A stretch of DNA of 64,000 bases from Telmatactis stephensoni (lineage: Eukaryota > Cnidaria > Anthozoa > Actiniaria > Isophelliidae): positions 124,001 through 188,000 of the forward strand of contig JALIZF010001798.1 of the NCBI GenBank assembly GCA_029948255.1. The letters run 5' to 3'. The translations under genes and the position numbers were made by a program. Within the stretch, counting starts at the first letter, position 1; every line of letters begins with the position of its first letter. Below, piece by piece: positions 11,267-22,976 of this stretch. The notes under the pieces were generated by a model, which saw only the letters and a program-made list of their open reading frames with translations, made no database searches and was not told the DNA's origin.

Positions 11267-12465
11267 TTATTTGAGAGATAATGCCAGAGAAGAAAGGATG
11301 CCGTGTAATGTTGGGCGCCTATATGGTGCTTTGTCGCAACACTCATTCCCTAATTGTAAAAGAACATTGATCTCTTGCTGTGAACCGACTTTGAGAAGTA
11401 CAGTTCCCAGAGAGAAAATGTCACTCTGTTGAGAACAAGCAGCTCCAGCTAATACTTCTGGGGCTATATGTGCATAGTATTTGTTATATTTTTTTGCTGG
11501 AGGAGATGAAATAGAACAGGCTTTCCCAAAGTCAATTAGATACCCACAATAGCTATCAGCCGTTCTACCAATAACAATGTTATTGCTCTTGATATCACAG
11601 TGTAAGAAGCCCTTCTTGTGTACGTGTTGCAGAGCATCTGCTACATTGTAGCAGATTTTGATCCACTGCTTCTGAGACACATCTATTTGTTGACTATAAA
11701 GTAACTTGTCTACCGTGAGCGAAGAATTTTCGTTACCCACAAACTCGATTATTATGCCAAATGGCTTTCTCTCCATCTGAACCCCTAGAACGCATGGGAT
11801 ATTTGGATGAACAAGTAGCTGCATTATGTTGACCTCTTGTAATATTAAAGATGCTTCAATATCTGGTATTTGCTTTTCCACGACAGGAATTCCGAGTCTT
11901 TGGTACATTTTTAGAAAACATTTTCCATATGACCCTTCTCCAAGACAAATGTCACCCCATTGTGAAACTAAGTCAGATGCACTGATTGCATTCGCCTTAC
12001 AATTGACCATAGTTTTTTGACGATTATTTCCCTGAAATCCCTTAAAAATGAAGAGAATTGTTTGTTAAAGAAAAACCGGTGTTTCAGTAGGGTTTCATTA
12101 GTAGAAATCATTCTATAAACTAATCACGAGACAGCAATTTAATTTAATTTAATTTCAGAGACAATAAAGAACTTAAATTCATTGTTGGTCTTGTGGTTTA
12201 CCTTGAGTTTAATTCTCTCTAGCGAATCTTTCAGTTTTGACGTTTCATGGCACTTTAATCTCCATTTCTTATAGAAATCTCCAGCAGATCTTCGCAATTC
12301 TGTTACAAGCTGCTGCTGTTTCTGGAGTTCATGTTTTATTTGAGTATCCCGTTCTTCGTCTTTCTTCAATTGGATCCTCGCTGCTTTCTGTTTTCTCTTC
12401 CTTTTATGCCTGGCGTTTCGAAGCTTTCTTTTTTCTTCCAGCGTATGAGGTCGGAATTTACCCAT
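11267..12465 (-). CDS. Coiled-coil protein kinase, two exons
   Basis: Exon 1 is 12465-12202 and exon 2 is 12031-11267. The donor (CTCAAG, then GTAAAC) and acceptor (TTTCAG) join in phase 0 to give 342 aa. Residues 1-88 are very basic and charged, with a probable coiled coil. The kinase domain fills the rest: glycine loop GEGSYG (119-124), probable ATP lysine in VVEKQ (141), alpha-C glutamate (154), catalytic loop HCDIKSNN (HCD instead of HRD), DFG at 255-257, APE, and the helix-F motif SDIFSLG. All catalytic residues needed for phosphotransfer are present, so it is probably active, with Ser/Thr specificity suggested by the DIKSNN loop. The start is the ATG giving MGKFRP; a longer frame has only a TTG. 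It lies 495 bp downstream of the six-exon gene on the same strand. The substrate is unknown. Confidence 0.7.
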
Positions 12466-12959
12466 ATTTAAGCACAAAGAGATGTTTTATGTGGAGATCA
12501 GTGGAGTAAAATTAATATTCGCGCGAGCATAGTATTTTGGCGGGAACACCATAAAAGGAAATGTAGACCATATTTAGATTGGGTAACGCGTGACCTCATG
12601 CGAAATTTGATGTCTGACCGCTGTCTGACCGCTGTTGTTCCGTTGCCCGGACAACTCAATTGATTTGTGACTCAAACTCAAGCTATCACAAGTTTTATTT
12701 GCTGATTACTGTCCAAAGTTGGAATAATTTTTCATTAGATATGCTCATTTTACACTTTGAAGGTACGTAGAAAAACTTATTTATTGTTAGTAGTGAATAT
12801 TTACAAGCTAGTGGTCCTGAATGCTGCTATTTAAGCAGTTAACTTAAGATTGTATCTATCATGTAGCCGTTATTTTACAAATCGTTTTTATAATTATATC
12901 GTTCCCGGTTGACAAGTTATTTTTAAATCGAAACCAAAGTAAAGACCGCTCATAGTTAC
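12466..12959. other. Intergenic region between kinase and six-exon gene
   Basis: About 490 bp with no frame of note. It must hold the kinase promoter and the 3' end of the upstream gene. No clear TATA box or other site can be singled out. Confidence 0.5.
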
Positions 12960-15900
12960 TCAGCTATAAAAGTTAATCTGCCACTCTTTAAGTAAAGCAG
13001 TTGCCTGTTTAATTTGTTTCGAAATCTTAGCTGCTGTTGGGTCATTGTTTATATCTTCATTAATAGCCAAAACACAATTTTGTACATAGAATTCCCTTTC
13101 CCATTTGCTCATTTCTTTCTTTAATTCTTCAAGCTTGGCCAATGTTTTTGTCTGCACCAACGCAAGTTGTTTCATGTAGTCATCATAAAAGTGTCGACAT
13201 TTTGGATTTGATTTGTACCGAGCTCTTGAATGATCCATGTTCAAAACGTCTGGGGAGTTACCAAGCACACGAGCAACTGCCAAACCAAGCTTTGTTTTGA
13301 GAAGAGTTTGAACCTCTACCTGCAGAAGAAAGTACATAGAAATTTAGAAAACATTTCTCAGTGAGTAAAATAATTTTGAGAAACAATTAATATAAATACT
13401 GTTTAATAACCCCTCTCCCTTCCAAACAAAGTCAAACCTGTGATTGCTTGGGAGATTCATGTTCGTTAGTTTGAATATGAGACTCTGCTGCAGCGGGGAG
13501 GTGGATGTCACTTGGTCTTTCATCTGCTAAACAAAAAATCAAAACTATTAAAGTAAATCAAAACACTTTCTTGTAGAGGATCATATCACTACTCACCACA
13601 GTTGGAAGTTGGAGGTTCAAACTCTGGCGGCTGTGTCAATGCAGTAGTTGTATTTATTCCACTGACAATTATATCCATAACTTCATTTTCTTCGTAAATT
13701 ATATCCATAACTTCATTTTCTTCATCATTCTCTTCAACTAGATTAAATCCAATAATACAATCTTCATTGGCTTCTTTTTCCTCCTCTTCTTCTTCAATCT
13801 GTACATTATGAGGGGAGCACAAGTCAGACTGTCTCTCTATGTGTAATTCTTGGTATGTGCCACCAAATAGAGGCCCATTTAAATAGTTGGTAGTGATTTT
13901 CTTGATGTTCTCATTCTCATCCTCTACTCTGATAATATGTATGGGCATTTTGATATCATTGGTGATACAACATTTCCAGCAGTTTTTTAAATACTCGTCT
14001 TCATTCTTAACATCACTTGAACGGAAGTGATGGAGTATTGGCCTGTCTGGATGTGGTTCATTTCCATCAGGTTTGTCCAAAAACTCAACAAAGTCCTCAT
14101 CTTGACGCCACCATACCCCTTCACCAGAGAGCAAGAAATCGCTTATTCTTTCAAGATGGGCTTGCCATGGACGTTGATATTTCTTTATTGTATGCTTTGG
14201 AATTCTTGTGTTATATTTTGGTGGTAAAGAATGTTGGAGCTTTGACACCTGTGACTGTTGCTTTGTAACAATGTCATCATTTACACCTAGCTTCTCTTCA
14301 GCTTGTAAACGTAGAAACAGGTTGCTTATAATATGCCCAGGATGGTAACTTGAAGTAGTATTGGTGATAGACTTGATAGTATTGAATATTCTTTCCTCCT
14401 CTTCAGCATTTGCTGAACGTCCAGAAACAATACGAAGTTGAAGGGGAGCATGATCTACTAGATCATGAAGATATGTTCCATAAAACTTTCTAACTGACAT
14501 TTTGACAAGGTTGAATCCAATTATCTTTTGACAAAGAATATGGTGGTACCAGCTGCAGTTATGGTATCGTAGCACCATATTTGGACATCTGTGTTTGTCT
14601 TCCTTGTAAAGTATGTCTTGCATATCAACAATCGTGTTAAATAATTGTTTAAGATCCTCTGGAAATGTGTCTTGCATCCAGCTTGATATTTTGATAATGG
14701 CACACCTATAGTCAACAGCTCTTTTATTCTCTTTGTTTCCGAGTGATAGATTAATTGCTTCAGTTAGTTTTTCTCTAACATTTTTATCATTTATATGGGC
14801 AGGCAGTTCTGTGAGTAAGTTTTGAATATGCTTAGAAAGGTCATGCATTGGTTCACAGACCAATATTTCATAGTTTTCAAGGTTTAGATTTTCAAGTGGG
14901 GTGGAAGGATTATTATAAAGAAGTGCTGGTACACGTTGAACCCCATGAAGAGTCTCATCTAGCAATGTTTGAAGTTCTTTTTTTGATGTTCCATCATATA
15001 TTCCTCTTCCTGCAAGTTCATTTTCAATTTGTTGTTTTTTTAGTCCATTAAAGGGCTTAGGAATTATTTTTAAAGAATTTGATTTGCCAATTGGGCCTTT
15101 CAGTACCAGCTCCTGCCTATCTTTCAATGTGATACGCTGACATCGAAAACTGTAGTCAAGTTCATAGACCATACCAGCATGCCCTTCACATCCTGAGCAG
15201 TAGTAATGTCCACCCTTCTGTTGACCACTTTCAAACTCCTGTGCTGGCGAATCCCCATGAAAGAACCTCATTTTATCTTTAACTTCCACTCCATTACTCA
15301 TTGTGAGATTCCTCTGCAGATTTTGCAAACAACAGACTCTTGTTTCAACATATGCAAGCTGTTCAACATCACAGCTTTTGCACCTTGCAACAATATAAAC
15401 TTGAGGCTTTTCTATTTCTGCTTGCACGTTGACTCTCTTTCCTGTTGCTTGAAAGTATTCTTCATCTGTTAGATATATGGCAGGGTCATACAGGCAAGAT
15501 ATAGTGAAGAGAATATGGCCAGAGTTGGCGAGGGTTGAGTGATCATGCCATATTTGAAGATGTCTTGTTCTTGAAAACTTTTTCAGCTTGTTTCTCATTT
15601 TAGTAAGCCCATCATTCTCATCAAATTCATTAATTTCTTTGAGCCTTTTCACAACTTCTTCCCTGGTCATTTCAGAATAGAAGTCATCTTGCTCCATCCT
15701 CATGAATTGCTCATGCATCATCATGGTCTTTTTTCTTATTTCCTCTAAAGGTTGTTTTCTTCCTTGCACTACAAATTTTGTGACATTAATGCAGCCATTT
15801 TTATCCATGATCAGTTTTTCATACTAAAAAACATAAAATAAAGTTTCAGCTTTTGAAGCTACTTAGAAATTGTTATTAGTACCTATTAGTAACTAAACTT

Positions 15901-17427
15901 GCTTTTGTTATCTTTGAAATAACTGAGTTACCTCTCTTGGTACTATTAACTCTCCAACTGTGAACTCTCCTTGTTGAATTTTTATGTTGAGCTTTTCCTT
16001 CAATGCTTCATTTGTTTCTGGGGTTGGAAGGCTTATTTCTCCCCCTGGCAATTAATTAACAAATTTAAATATTTTATAAAATAATGAGGATTTGAACATT
16101 ATTTGCAATAGTTTACTTAACTTAATTGCTTTCATCATTATTTAACAATATGTAGATTTTTTCAATTATTGATGTCTCAATTAACCTACCTGCACCTTTC
16201 AGCTTCTTTTTACGTGGTTGTCTAGTCTTAAATGCATTTCTAAATCTGTGTAAGTTCACTCCTTTAGAAATTAGCCACTCTTGTGCAATCTGTCCACCAT
16301 TTCTGGATACTTGCCCCTTTTTATTTGTTATGTTATACCTCCTTGCAATTTCAGACCAGTTGATTTGCATATCATCACTGTACCCTTCTACTTCATGTAT
16401 CAAACCATTTTTATCCCATGTCATTGTTTCAAAGTCACCAGCATGTCTTTTGCGTTTGTTTGTTTGTGGTATTTCATTTTCATTGATTGCACGTTTTCTT
16501 TCCCTTGCAGCTTGACTTGTCTCAAAGGTTTTATGGAGCCGTTCACGTTGCCTACCAGCAAAAGATTGTCGTTCACCCAGGCACCTAATCAGATAAAAAC
16601 AATGAACTTTTTACAGCTGCTAAATATCCCCTAAGTCAATCAAGCTACTTGTATTGGCATTTTTTGAATTAATTTTAAGTATACTTCGTTTTACTTTGTT
16701 CCTACCTTAAAAGTGAAGTCTTTTCCCACTGTTCCTCCACTTTTGTTTTACAATGTCGGTACATAGCCCGTCTTTCCCTTTTTGTTTCTACTGGTGACTT
16801 TTTCTTTTGGATACCAATTTCTGGAACTTTGACAAGTACATCAGCGAATTTGACCTTGTAGATTTGTTGAAACTTTTCATCTATTTTACTGTAGATGGCT
16901 TTAGCTGTTGCTTTTATTTCTACCTCAGTACAATAATTTTTGTGCTCTGCTGTCTTGATATTTTCATTTGAAATGGCAGCAAAAGGGTTCTCTTTCAATA
17001 CGCCTTTAAAACGGTTTGATTTTACAGGTAGCAGTGACTGTGCCTCAGGATAATGCTGATAACAGCCCTTGCAGTTATCCAAGGAATGTTCTCTTTTCCT
17101 TGCCTTGGGCAACGCAGCCCAGTAATCAAGAGAGAATGTCTCTAAATAGAGCTGCTTCTCCAACCGTTTTCTTGGGTTCCAACTTGAAAAGAGAGACCTT
17201 AATGCCGGCATTTTCTTCTGAAACTTCAAATAATCTACGGAAAAGGCCTCAAGGTTGTCAAATCTAGAGTTGTATAACTTAAAATGTTCTTGCATCACTC
17301 TGCTTTTATATTTAGTTACTCCTTCACCAGCAGCTCGATTTAATGTTGCTTCAGCTATTCTTCCAGTCTCCAAAGCAGCAACTCTGGCAAAGCCACAGTT
17401 AGATGGACAAATGAAGGTCGCTACCAT
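12960..17427 (-). CDS. Six-exon gene of an unnamed multicopy family (1301 aa)
   Basis: Six exons join in perfect phase: 17427-16706, 16584-16190, 16044-15932, 15823-13597, 13526-13438 and 13319-12960. All five introns have GT/AG ends, and there is no internal stop. Exon 2 has a helix-turn-helix-like stretch (NWSEIARRYNITNKKGQV). Exon 4 has CKSC (residues 558-561) and CSGC (619-622) pairs that suggest a zinc ribbon. It also has a SAP-like helix pair around 671-701 (LKKQQIENELAGRGI), a weaker one around 462-493, and a conserved ILHHFRSSD block. A Glu-rich linker with an internal repeat follows. Exon 6 is helical. DNA binding is inferred from these motifs. A related, broken copy lies at 44959-47195. 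I do not recognise a catalytic domain. It may be a host family or a domesticated transposon protein. Confidence 0.75.
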
Positions 17428-18679
17428 ATTTTTAAAGACTTGTTTGCAGTAGAAATTAAGATAGCTAGATGGATTTATAAACTTCGCGCTTGAATTTGCC
17501 GCTCTTTACTACAATAACAACCCTTGAGCATGCGTAAGAAATAGGAATATCGTGTTTCAATTGATATTTTAGCGTTTATTTTACAGCAGAAAATGTGTAG
17601 AGATCTATAAGCTATCTTACAATTACAATCATTCGATTCGATTCGATCGAAGCTATCACAGCGTGCTTGTACAACTGTTTTTCCTACCTTATTTGAAAAT
17701 ATATATTCCTTTTATAACATAAATACAGTTCCTTGTATTCTATATTTTCTTTAGAGCCAGTAAGATTTCAAAAAATCACTCTCTTTATTCGAGAAGAGAC
17801 TTTCAAAGCAGATTTTTCCTGAGAAATCCTTGTCGTCCGCCATCTTTGTTTCATAAAATAACCATGGCAACGAGTCTTATTTTAGCATCCGCTGATTCGT
17901 TGTATTGCTCTCACTACTTCAAAATGGCGCCCATTTCTCGAAAACAGACTGTTCGATTATGTAGGGTTGCATTGGTGTTTTTAATGCATTTCACGAAATA
18001 ATTTTTGCTCTTTTAAACGCATCAACAATTCATTTAATGACTTTGAATTGGAAAATATGTTTTTCTAATGTACTGAAGTAGATTTACATTCAAATATCTT
18101 CAAAGTTTTCAAAAAAGCAAGGAATTCTCTCATCCTTAATTAATTATCGTTCCGATACATCTTTGCCAATAAGATTCATATACTTGCCAACAAGGAGAAC
18201 TATTTCCGAAAAAATGATATGTTAAGGTAAGCTACAAGTGTTCCTGCCACTGTCTCGAACATTTTGGCGGGAAATTACGACACGAAAATGCACGTGACTA
18301 ATTTTTGTCTCCCAAAAAATTCTTAAAAATCGTACAAAAATATCTTCTATGACATGGCTGCATAAAAATGTCTTTAAAATTAGCAAAAAATTTCTAATCT
18401 TATTTTTTTCATTTTTTGTCCATTTTACCTCATGACCCAGGCCTTAACACACCTGAGTTTTACTAATTCTACTTTGTCAAAATAATTCCGTTTTGTGCAT
18501 ATAGTCATAGAACTTCAACAAACAAACCATCAACAATCCGATATTACATTTAATGTTCTTGAGCGATTTCTTGCACAACGAGAGCCCTTCTCAAATAACC
18601 GTTACTAGCTCAATAGTCTTCATCCAACATAGAGGAGATAACAGTAGGGTACCTGACACTTCATTAGCGGATTTGTTAA
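17428..18679. promoter_or_regulatory. Upstream region of the six-exon gene with YY1-like sites
   Basis: No coding frame. GTCCGCCATCTTT (17835-17847) and AAAATGGCGCC (17931-17941) match the YY1 core in opposite orientations, and CCATGGCAAC (17862-17871) resembles half of an RFX X-box. These sites are 400-500 bp upstream of the start codon and could mark a TATA-less promoter. This is consensus matching only. The rest, to 18679, holds nothing recognised apart from a short (CGATT)n run at 17636-17655. Confidence 0.25.
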
Positions 18680-18839
18680 TGTTTTGTACCGTGTACAATA
18701 TTTAAGCTAAGTTTTGATTAAACTGTGTTTATTTTTGTTCCATAAATGGCGCCTCCAACTACATGTGTAATACTGCACGAGGCTCCTAGACGAATCACGT
18801 GATAACTGAATACATTAACATAAATTAGCATATGTTACA
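18680..18839 (-). repeat. 3' LTR (160 bp)
   Basis: On the minus strand it begins TGTAACATATGC and ends GTACAAAACA. It shares the outer segments with 22878-22976 but carries about 60 bp more in the middle, so the two LTRs are not the same length. Confidence 0.8.
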
Positions 18840-18915
18840 TCTCCCTTATAAAAAAATAAAGTGTTCAATGTCTCTATAAACTCAACTCTACTAGCTTTGT
18901 AATGTCATTAATTAA

Positions 18916-21900
18916 TCAATGTTTATGAATGCATTTGTTCATGTGATAGTCATTGAACCAAGTGGGTTGTCTTCTGGTTCTTGAGGATCTTCTCAGAATA
19001 GGTTCAGGTTGGCTGTGGTTACCTTCAGGTAGTGTAGGCATCATCTGGCTTGGGGAAGGTGGTACCTCAGTTGTGACTTCTAGTTCTGGTTCTTGGATAT
19101 CTGTGGTAGGTCCTGTGAACTTTGGTGGTTCTTCTTCTGTCTTTATAAGGTGTCGTCTGTTTCTGCGGTACTGTTGTCCATTGGGTGTGGTCACGACGAA
19201 TGATCGAGGAGTAGAAGCTTTGGCTGTTACTACTGCAGGGACCCATTCTTTACCTTTTGAAAGGCGTACTGTGTCGTGCTCGTTGAGGGTTGGAAGTTGC
19301 TTGCTGTGTTTGTCATAAAAGTACTTTTGTTTTTCTTGGCATTTTGTTAACTGTTCACCAGCATTTGTTGCAATTCTTGGTTTCAGTAGATCTGGTGAGG
19401 TTGGAATGTTTGTTCTGGCTACACGGCTCATAAGCAGTTGTGTGGGTGTGTAGTCCATTCCAGTGATTGGTGTGTTCCGGTACTCCAAAAGTCCTAGGTA
19501 AGGGTCTGTTGACTTCTTTAGGATGTTTTTCATGGTCTGAACTGCTCTCTCACTGAGACCATTTGATTGGGGGTGTGGTGGACTTGAAGTCGTCAACTTA
19601 AATTGCCATTCCTTTGCAAAGTTTCTGAATTCTAGGCTGTTGTATGGCATGTTATCAGAAATTAACTCTTCAGGAATACCATGTCTAGCAAATATGGACT
19701 TCATATGTGTAACAACTGTTGATGCTGTCTTATTTTTCATAAGACTTGTTTCAATGTACTTTGAGTAATAGTCAATAACTAGCAAGTATGAGTTACCTTG
19801 ATACTCAAAGATATCAGAGCCAATCTTCTGCCATGGGCGTTCTGGTACTGGGTGGGGTAAAAGAGGTTCTTTAGTGTTCTTGTTTCTGTGTGTGTTACAT
19901 GTGGAACACTTGGATATCAGCTGTTCAATGTCACTTGACATACCTGGCCAGTAAATTACTTTCCTTGCTCTTGATTTGGTCTTTTCAATTCCAAAGTGTC
20001 CTTGATGTACAGTTTGTAACATTTCTGCTCGAAGCTTGGTAGGGATAACTATGCATTCATCCTTAAACAAAAGACCATCAGCTTCATGTAGCTCATGTTT
20101 TGCTTTCCAATAGGGACGTGCTGATAATGGTGTTTGTCTTAAGTGCATTGGCCATCCATCTCTAATTAGTTTCTTGACTTGCTGTAGACTTTTATCTTCT
20201 GCAGTCAGTTTTCTTAGCTGTGCTATTCTTTCTTGAGATGCTGGTAGGTTCTTTACAAAGCTATGAACCATTATCTCTATGTCTTCATTCAGGTCATCAT
20301 CCCTGTCTGGTTTACTCGTAGTAGTAGACTTCAGTGATGCTCTTGACAATGTGTCAGCAATGTTCAGGTGCTTCCCAGGGACATACATGACTGTTGTTTG
20401 GTACCTCTGTAGGCGTAAGAGAAGTCGTTGAACTCTAGGCGGTGCTTGTGACAAGGGTTTTTTTACAATGGCTTCTAGTGGCTTATGGTCGCTGTGTACC
20501 ATTATACTTCTGCCGTAGGTGAACTGGTTGAATCTTTCACATCCAAAAACTATCGCTAGCAGTTCTTTTTCTATCTGAGCATAGTTCTGCTCAGACTGAG
20601 TGAGTGACCGTGAGGCATATACTACTGGGTGTCCTTCTTGGAGGAGACAGGCACCCAGCCCACTCTTTGAGGCATCTACTTGAAGTGTGATGTCTTTGTT
20701 TACATCGTAGAATCGTAGAACTGGACTGCTTGTAAGCACTTCTTTGACTTTGTTGAGGGCTTGGTCATGATTGGGCAACCATGACCATTCTACATCTTGT
20801 CGTAGCAAGGCTCGTAGTGGTGCAAGTACTTCTGAAACATTGGGAATGTACTGTGCAAGGTAATTTACCATACCAAGTAATCTTTGTAGATCTTCTCTTG
20901 AAGTTGGAGTTGGCATTTCTGTGATAGCCTGGACCTTGGCAGGGTCTGGTCTGAATCCACTAGCACTTATGATGTGACCAAGGTATTTTACTTCGGGTAT
21001 TCTTAGTTGGACTTTACTTCTGTTGAACTTTATGTTCCTTTCTCTGGCTCTCTGAAGCACTTGTGTGAGGGCTTTGTCATGTTCCTCTTGTGTTTTTCCT
21101 GATACTATTATGTCGTCATAGACAGCAAGAGCTCCTGGTATATCTGAAAAATGCTCATCGACCATCTTTTGGGCTACATCTGACGCACAGGATATACCAA
21201 AGGGTAGTCTGTTAAACTTGTAACGACCAAATGGTATGTTGAAGGTACATAGAAGTGAAGACTGTTCGTCGAGCTTTTTGTGCCAGTAGCAATTGCTCAT
21301 ATCAATTACTGTAAAGACTTCCATGCCATTCAGGTTACTGGATATTGCTTCAATTGTTGGTGCGTTGTAATATTCTCTCTTGATAGCTTTGTTGAGGTCC
21401 TTTGGATCCAAACAAAGTCTGAGTGAGCCATCTTTTTTCTCTACAATAACAAGACTGTTCACCCAATCTGTTGGCTTTTCAACTTTACTAACTACACCAG
21501 AGCTTTCAAGGTTAGCTAGTGTTTCTTTAAGCTTGGGCATGAGACTGAGAGGAATTTTCCTTGATGCGTGGATCACAGGTGTTGCATTTTCAATCAGCTC
21601 GATGTGATATTCTCCATCAACTAATCCAATGCCACTGAATACGTCCAAGTATTCATCCAGAATATGACCTTTGTTGATTCCATGTAGATCATGTGTTGAG
21701 ATAAGCTTTAGCTCTTTTACAGTTGGAAGGCCAATTATGGGTTTAACTCCAGGTACATCAATCACGTAGAAAACTGCTGTGACTTTATTTTGATTGTGCG
21801 AGATTTCCATTTTACATTTTCCTTTGACTGGGATATTTCCACCACCATACGCTGTTAATTTAATCGTTGTAGGTTGTATTTGTACAGACTTGTCGATTTC

Positions 21901-22863
21901 ATCAAGATTGTTGCGGGGGATCACATTACATTGTGCACCAGTATCGACTTTGAACTTTAGATTCTTTGAATTTATTTTGAGGTTTACATATAACTCATCA
22001 GCGTTGTCGTGTTCTAGGATTTCTCCAATGAATAAGCCTTCATCTGATTCATCTGGTTCGTCTTGTATGACGGTGTGTACTCTCGGCGAGCTTTTCGTGA
22101 AGCACATGTTTGCAAAGTGGTTCTTTCCATTGCATTTATTACATGTCTTGCCGTACGCTGGGCACTTGTTGATGTCATGTTTGATTCCACATCGCTTGCA
22201 TGGTTGGTTTCTTGGTTGTCGTTGGTCTACTCGAGTGTTTTTAGGCTTGGTAGTAGTACTACTCGTAGAGTTTGCTTTCCTGGCGGGTTTAGCGCTAGAC
22301 TTATTGATCACTGAAGCTTCTAGTTGACCTTCATTAAGGCTTTTAGCGTGTGACTTGCTCGTCTCGGCGGCTCTCATAAATTCGATGGCTTTATCCATGG
22401 TGAGCTTCGTGTCTCGTAATAATCGCTCTCTTAATTCACTGTTGTCGATTCCACAAACAATCCTGTCCTTTATCAACGAGTTTTTTAATTCACCAAACTC
22501 GCATGTCTTGGACTTGTTGACAAGGTCGACGAGGAACGCGTCGAAGGGTCGGCCATCTTGAACACATGTATTGAATTTATATCTCTCGTAGGTAAGATTC
22601 TTTTTCCAGGCGCAGTGATCTTCGAACTTTTGAATGAGTGGGTCGATTTTGTCGACTTGACCTTCTGTAAAGGTGAAAGTATTGTATACTTCAATGGCGT
22701 CTTGTCCTATTGTATGAAGAAATATGGCGCATTGTATCGCTTCAGGTTTCTTGTCGGCTCCGCTTGCTACCACGTAAAGTTTCCATCGCTGAATCCATCT
22801 TCGCCAGTTTTCTGCTACGTTGCCTTCGAGGCTAAGAGGTTCGATGCTTTTGAGTCGCTCCAT
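18916..22863 (-). CDS. gag-pol: Gypsy gag-pol polyprotein, intact frame
   Basis: The 1315-aa frame runs in the order gag, two zinc knuckles (residues about 222-254), aspartic protease DTG (307-309), reverse transcriptase, RNase H (VDASKSGLG, near 730), integrase HHCC finger (953-989) and integrase core with D1017, D1070 and E1105. The reverse-transcriptase box reads VYDD where most Gypsy elements have YxDD. The first integrase-core block reads SDNMPY instead of SDNGP. The start is the first ATG, just after the primer-site candidate; the frame upstream of it runs into the LTR without an ATG. There is no stop or frameshift, so the copy may be recent and still able to move. The product is a retrotransposon polyprotein that copies and integrates its own RNA. 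Confidence 0.92.
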   Translation of the reverse strand: MERLKSIEPLSLEGNVAENWRRWIQRWKLYVVASGADKKPEAIQCAIFLHTIGQDAIEVYNTFTFTEGQVDKIDPLIQKFEDHCAWKKNLTYERYKFNTCVQDGRPFDAFLVDLVNKSKTCEFGELKNSLIKDRIVCGIDNSELRERLLRDTKLTMDKAIEFMRAAETSKSHAKSLNEGQLEASVINKSSAKPARKANSTSSTTTKPKNTRVDQRQPRNQPCKRCGIKHDINKCPAYGKTCNKCNGKNHFANMCFTKSSPRVHTVIQDEPDESDEGLFIGEILEHDNADELYVNLKINSKNLKFKVDTGAQCNVIPRNNLDEIDKSVQIQPTTIKLTAYGGGNIPVKGKCKMEISHNQNKVTAVFYVIDVPGVKPIIGLPTVKELKLISTHDLHGINKGHILDEYLDVFSGIGLVDGEYHIELIENATPVIHASRKIPLSLMPKLKETLANLESSGVVSKVEKPTDWVNSLVIVEKKDGSLRLCLDPKDLNKAIKREYYNAPTIEAISSNLNGMEVFTVIDMSNCYWHKKLDEQSSLLCTFNIPFGRYKFNRLPFGISCASDVAQKMVDEHFSDIPGALAVYDDIIVSGKTQEEHDKALTQVLQRARERNIKFNRSKVQLRIPEVKYLGHIISASGFRPDPAKVQAITEMPTPTSREDLQRLLGMVNYLAQYIPNVSEVLAPLRALLRQDVEWSWLPNHDQALNKVKEVLTSSPVLRFYDVNKDITLQVDASKSGLGACLLQEGHPVVYASRSLTQSEQNYAQIEKELLAIVFGCERFNQFTYGRSIMVHSDHKPLEAIVKKPLSQAPPRVQRLLLRLQRYQTTVMYVPGKHLNIADTLSRASLKSTTTSKPDRDDDLNEDIEIMVHSFVKNLPASQERIAQLRKLTAEDKSLQQVKKLIRDGWPMHLRQTPLSARPYWKAKHELHEADGLLFKDECIVIPTKLRAEMLQTVHQGHFGIEKTKSRARKVIYWPGMSSDIEQLISKCSTCNTHRNKNTKEPLLPHPVPERPWQKIGSDIFEYQGNSYLLVIDYYSKYIETSLMKNKTASTVVTHMKSIFARHGIPEELISDNMPYNSLEFRNFAKEWQFKLTTSSPPHPQSNGLSERAVQTMKNILKKSTDPYLGLLEYRNTPITGMDYTPTQLLMSRVARTNIPTSPDLLKPRIATNAGEQLTKCQEKQKYFYDKHSKQLPTLNEHDTVRLSKGKEWVPAVVTAKASTPRSFVVTTPNGQQYRRNRRHLIKTEEEPPKFTGPTTDIQEPELEVTTEVPPSPSQMMPTLPEGNHSQPEPILRRSSRTRRQPTWFNDYHMNKCIHKH

Positions 22864-22877
22864 CTGACACCATGTGA

Positions 22878-22976
22878 TGTTTTGTACCGTGTACAATCAA
22901 GTGTTTAATCAAGTGAAGTAAACCGAACTACATGTGACTCATGTGAATACATTAACATAAATTAGCATATGTTACA
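22878..22976 (-). repeat. 5' LTR (99 bp)
   Basis: Shares ACATTAACATAAATTAGCAT and GTACCGTGTACAA with the 3' LTR, in the same order, but lacks about 60 bp of its centre. Confidence 0.8.

Larger units (their letters stand above)
18680..22976 (-). mobile_element. Mag-like Ty3/Gypsy LTR retrotransposon, near complete
   Basis: It has short LTRs at both ends, a single uninterrupted gag-pol frame between them, and a polypurine tract AAGGGAGA (18840-18847, minus strand) directly against the 3' LTR. A candidate primer site beginning TGGTGTCAG (22872-22856) lies 5 nt after the 5' LTR. LTRs near 100-160 bp and one fused frame are typical of the mag clade. The flanking 5-mers do not match, so no target duplication is visible. 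Confidence 0.85.

Noticed and set aside
14017..15472. Plus-strand frames within 14.0-15.5 kb
   Set aside because: They lie opposite exon 4 of the six-exon gene and lack motifs and splice support.
18953..19318. Plus-strand frame opposite the Gypsy polyprotein
   Set aside because: Shadow of the well-supported minus-strand gag-pol frame.
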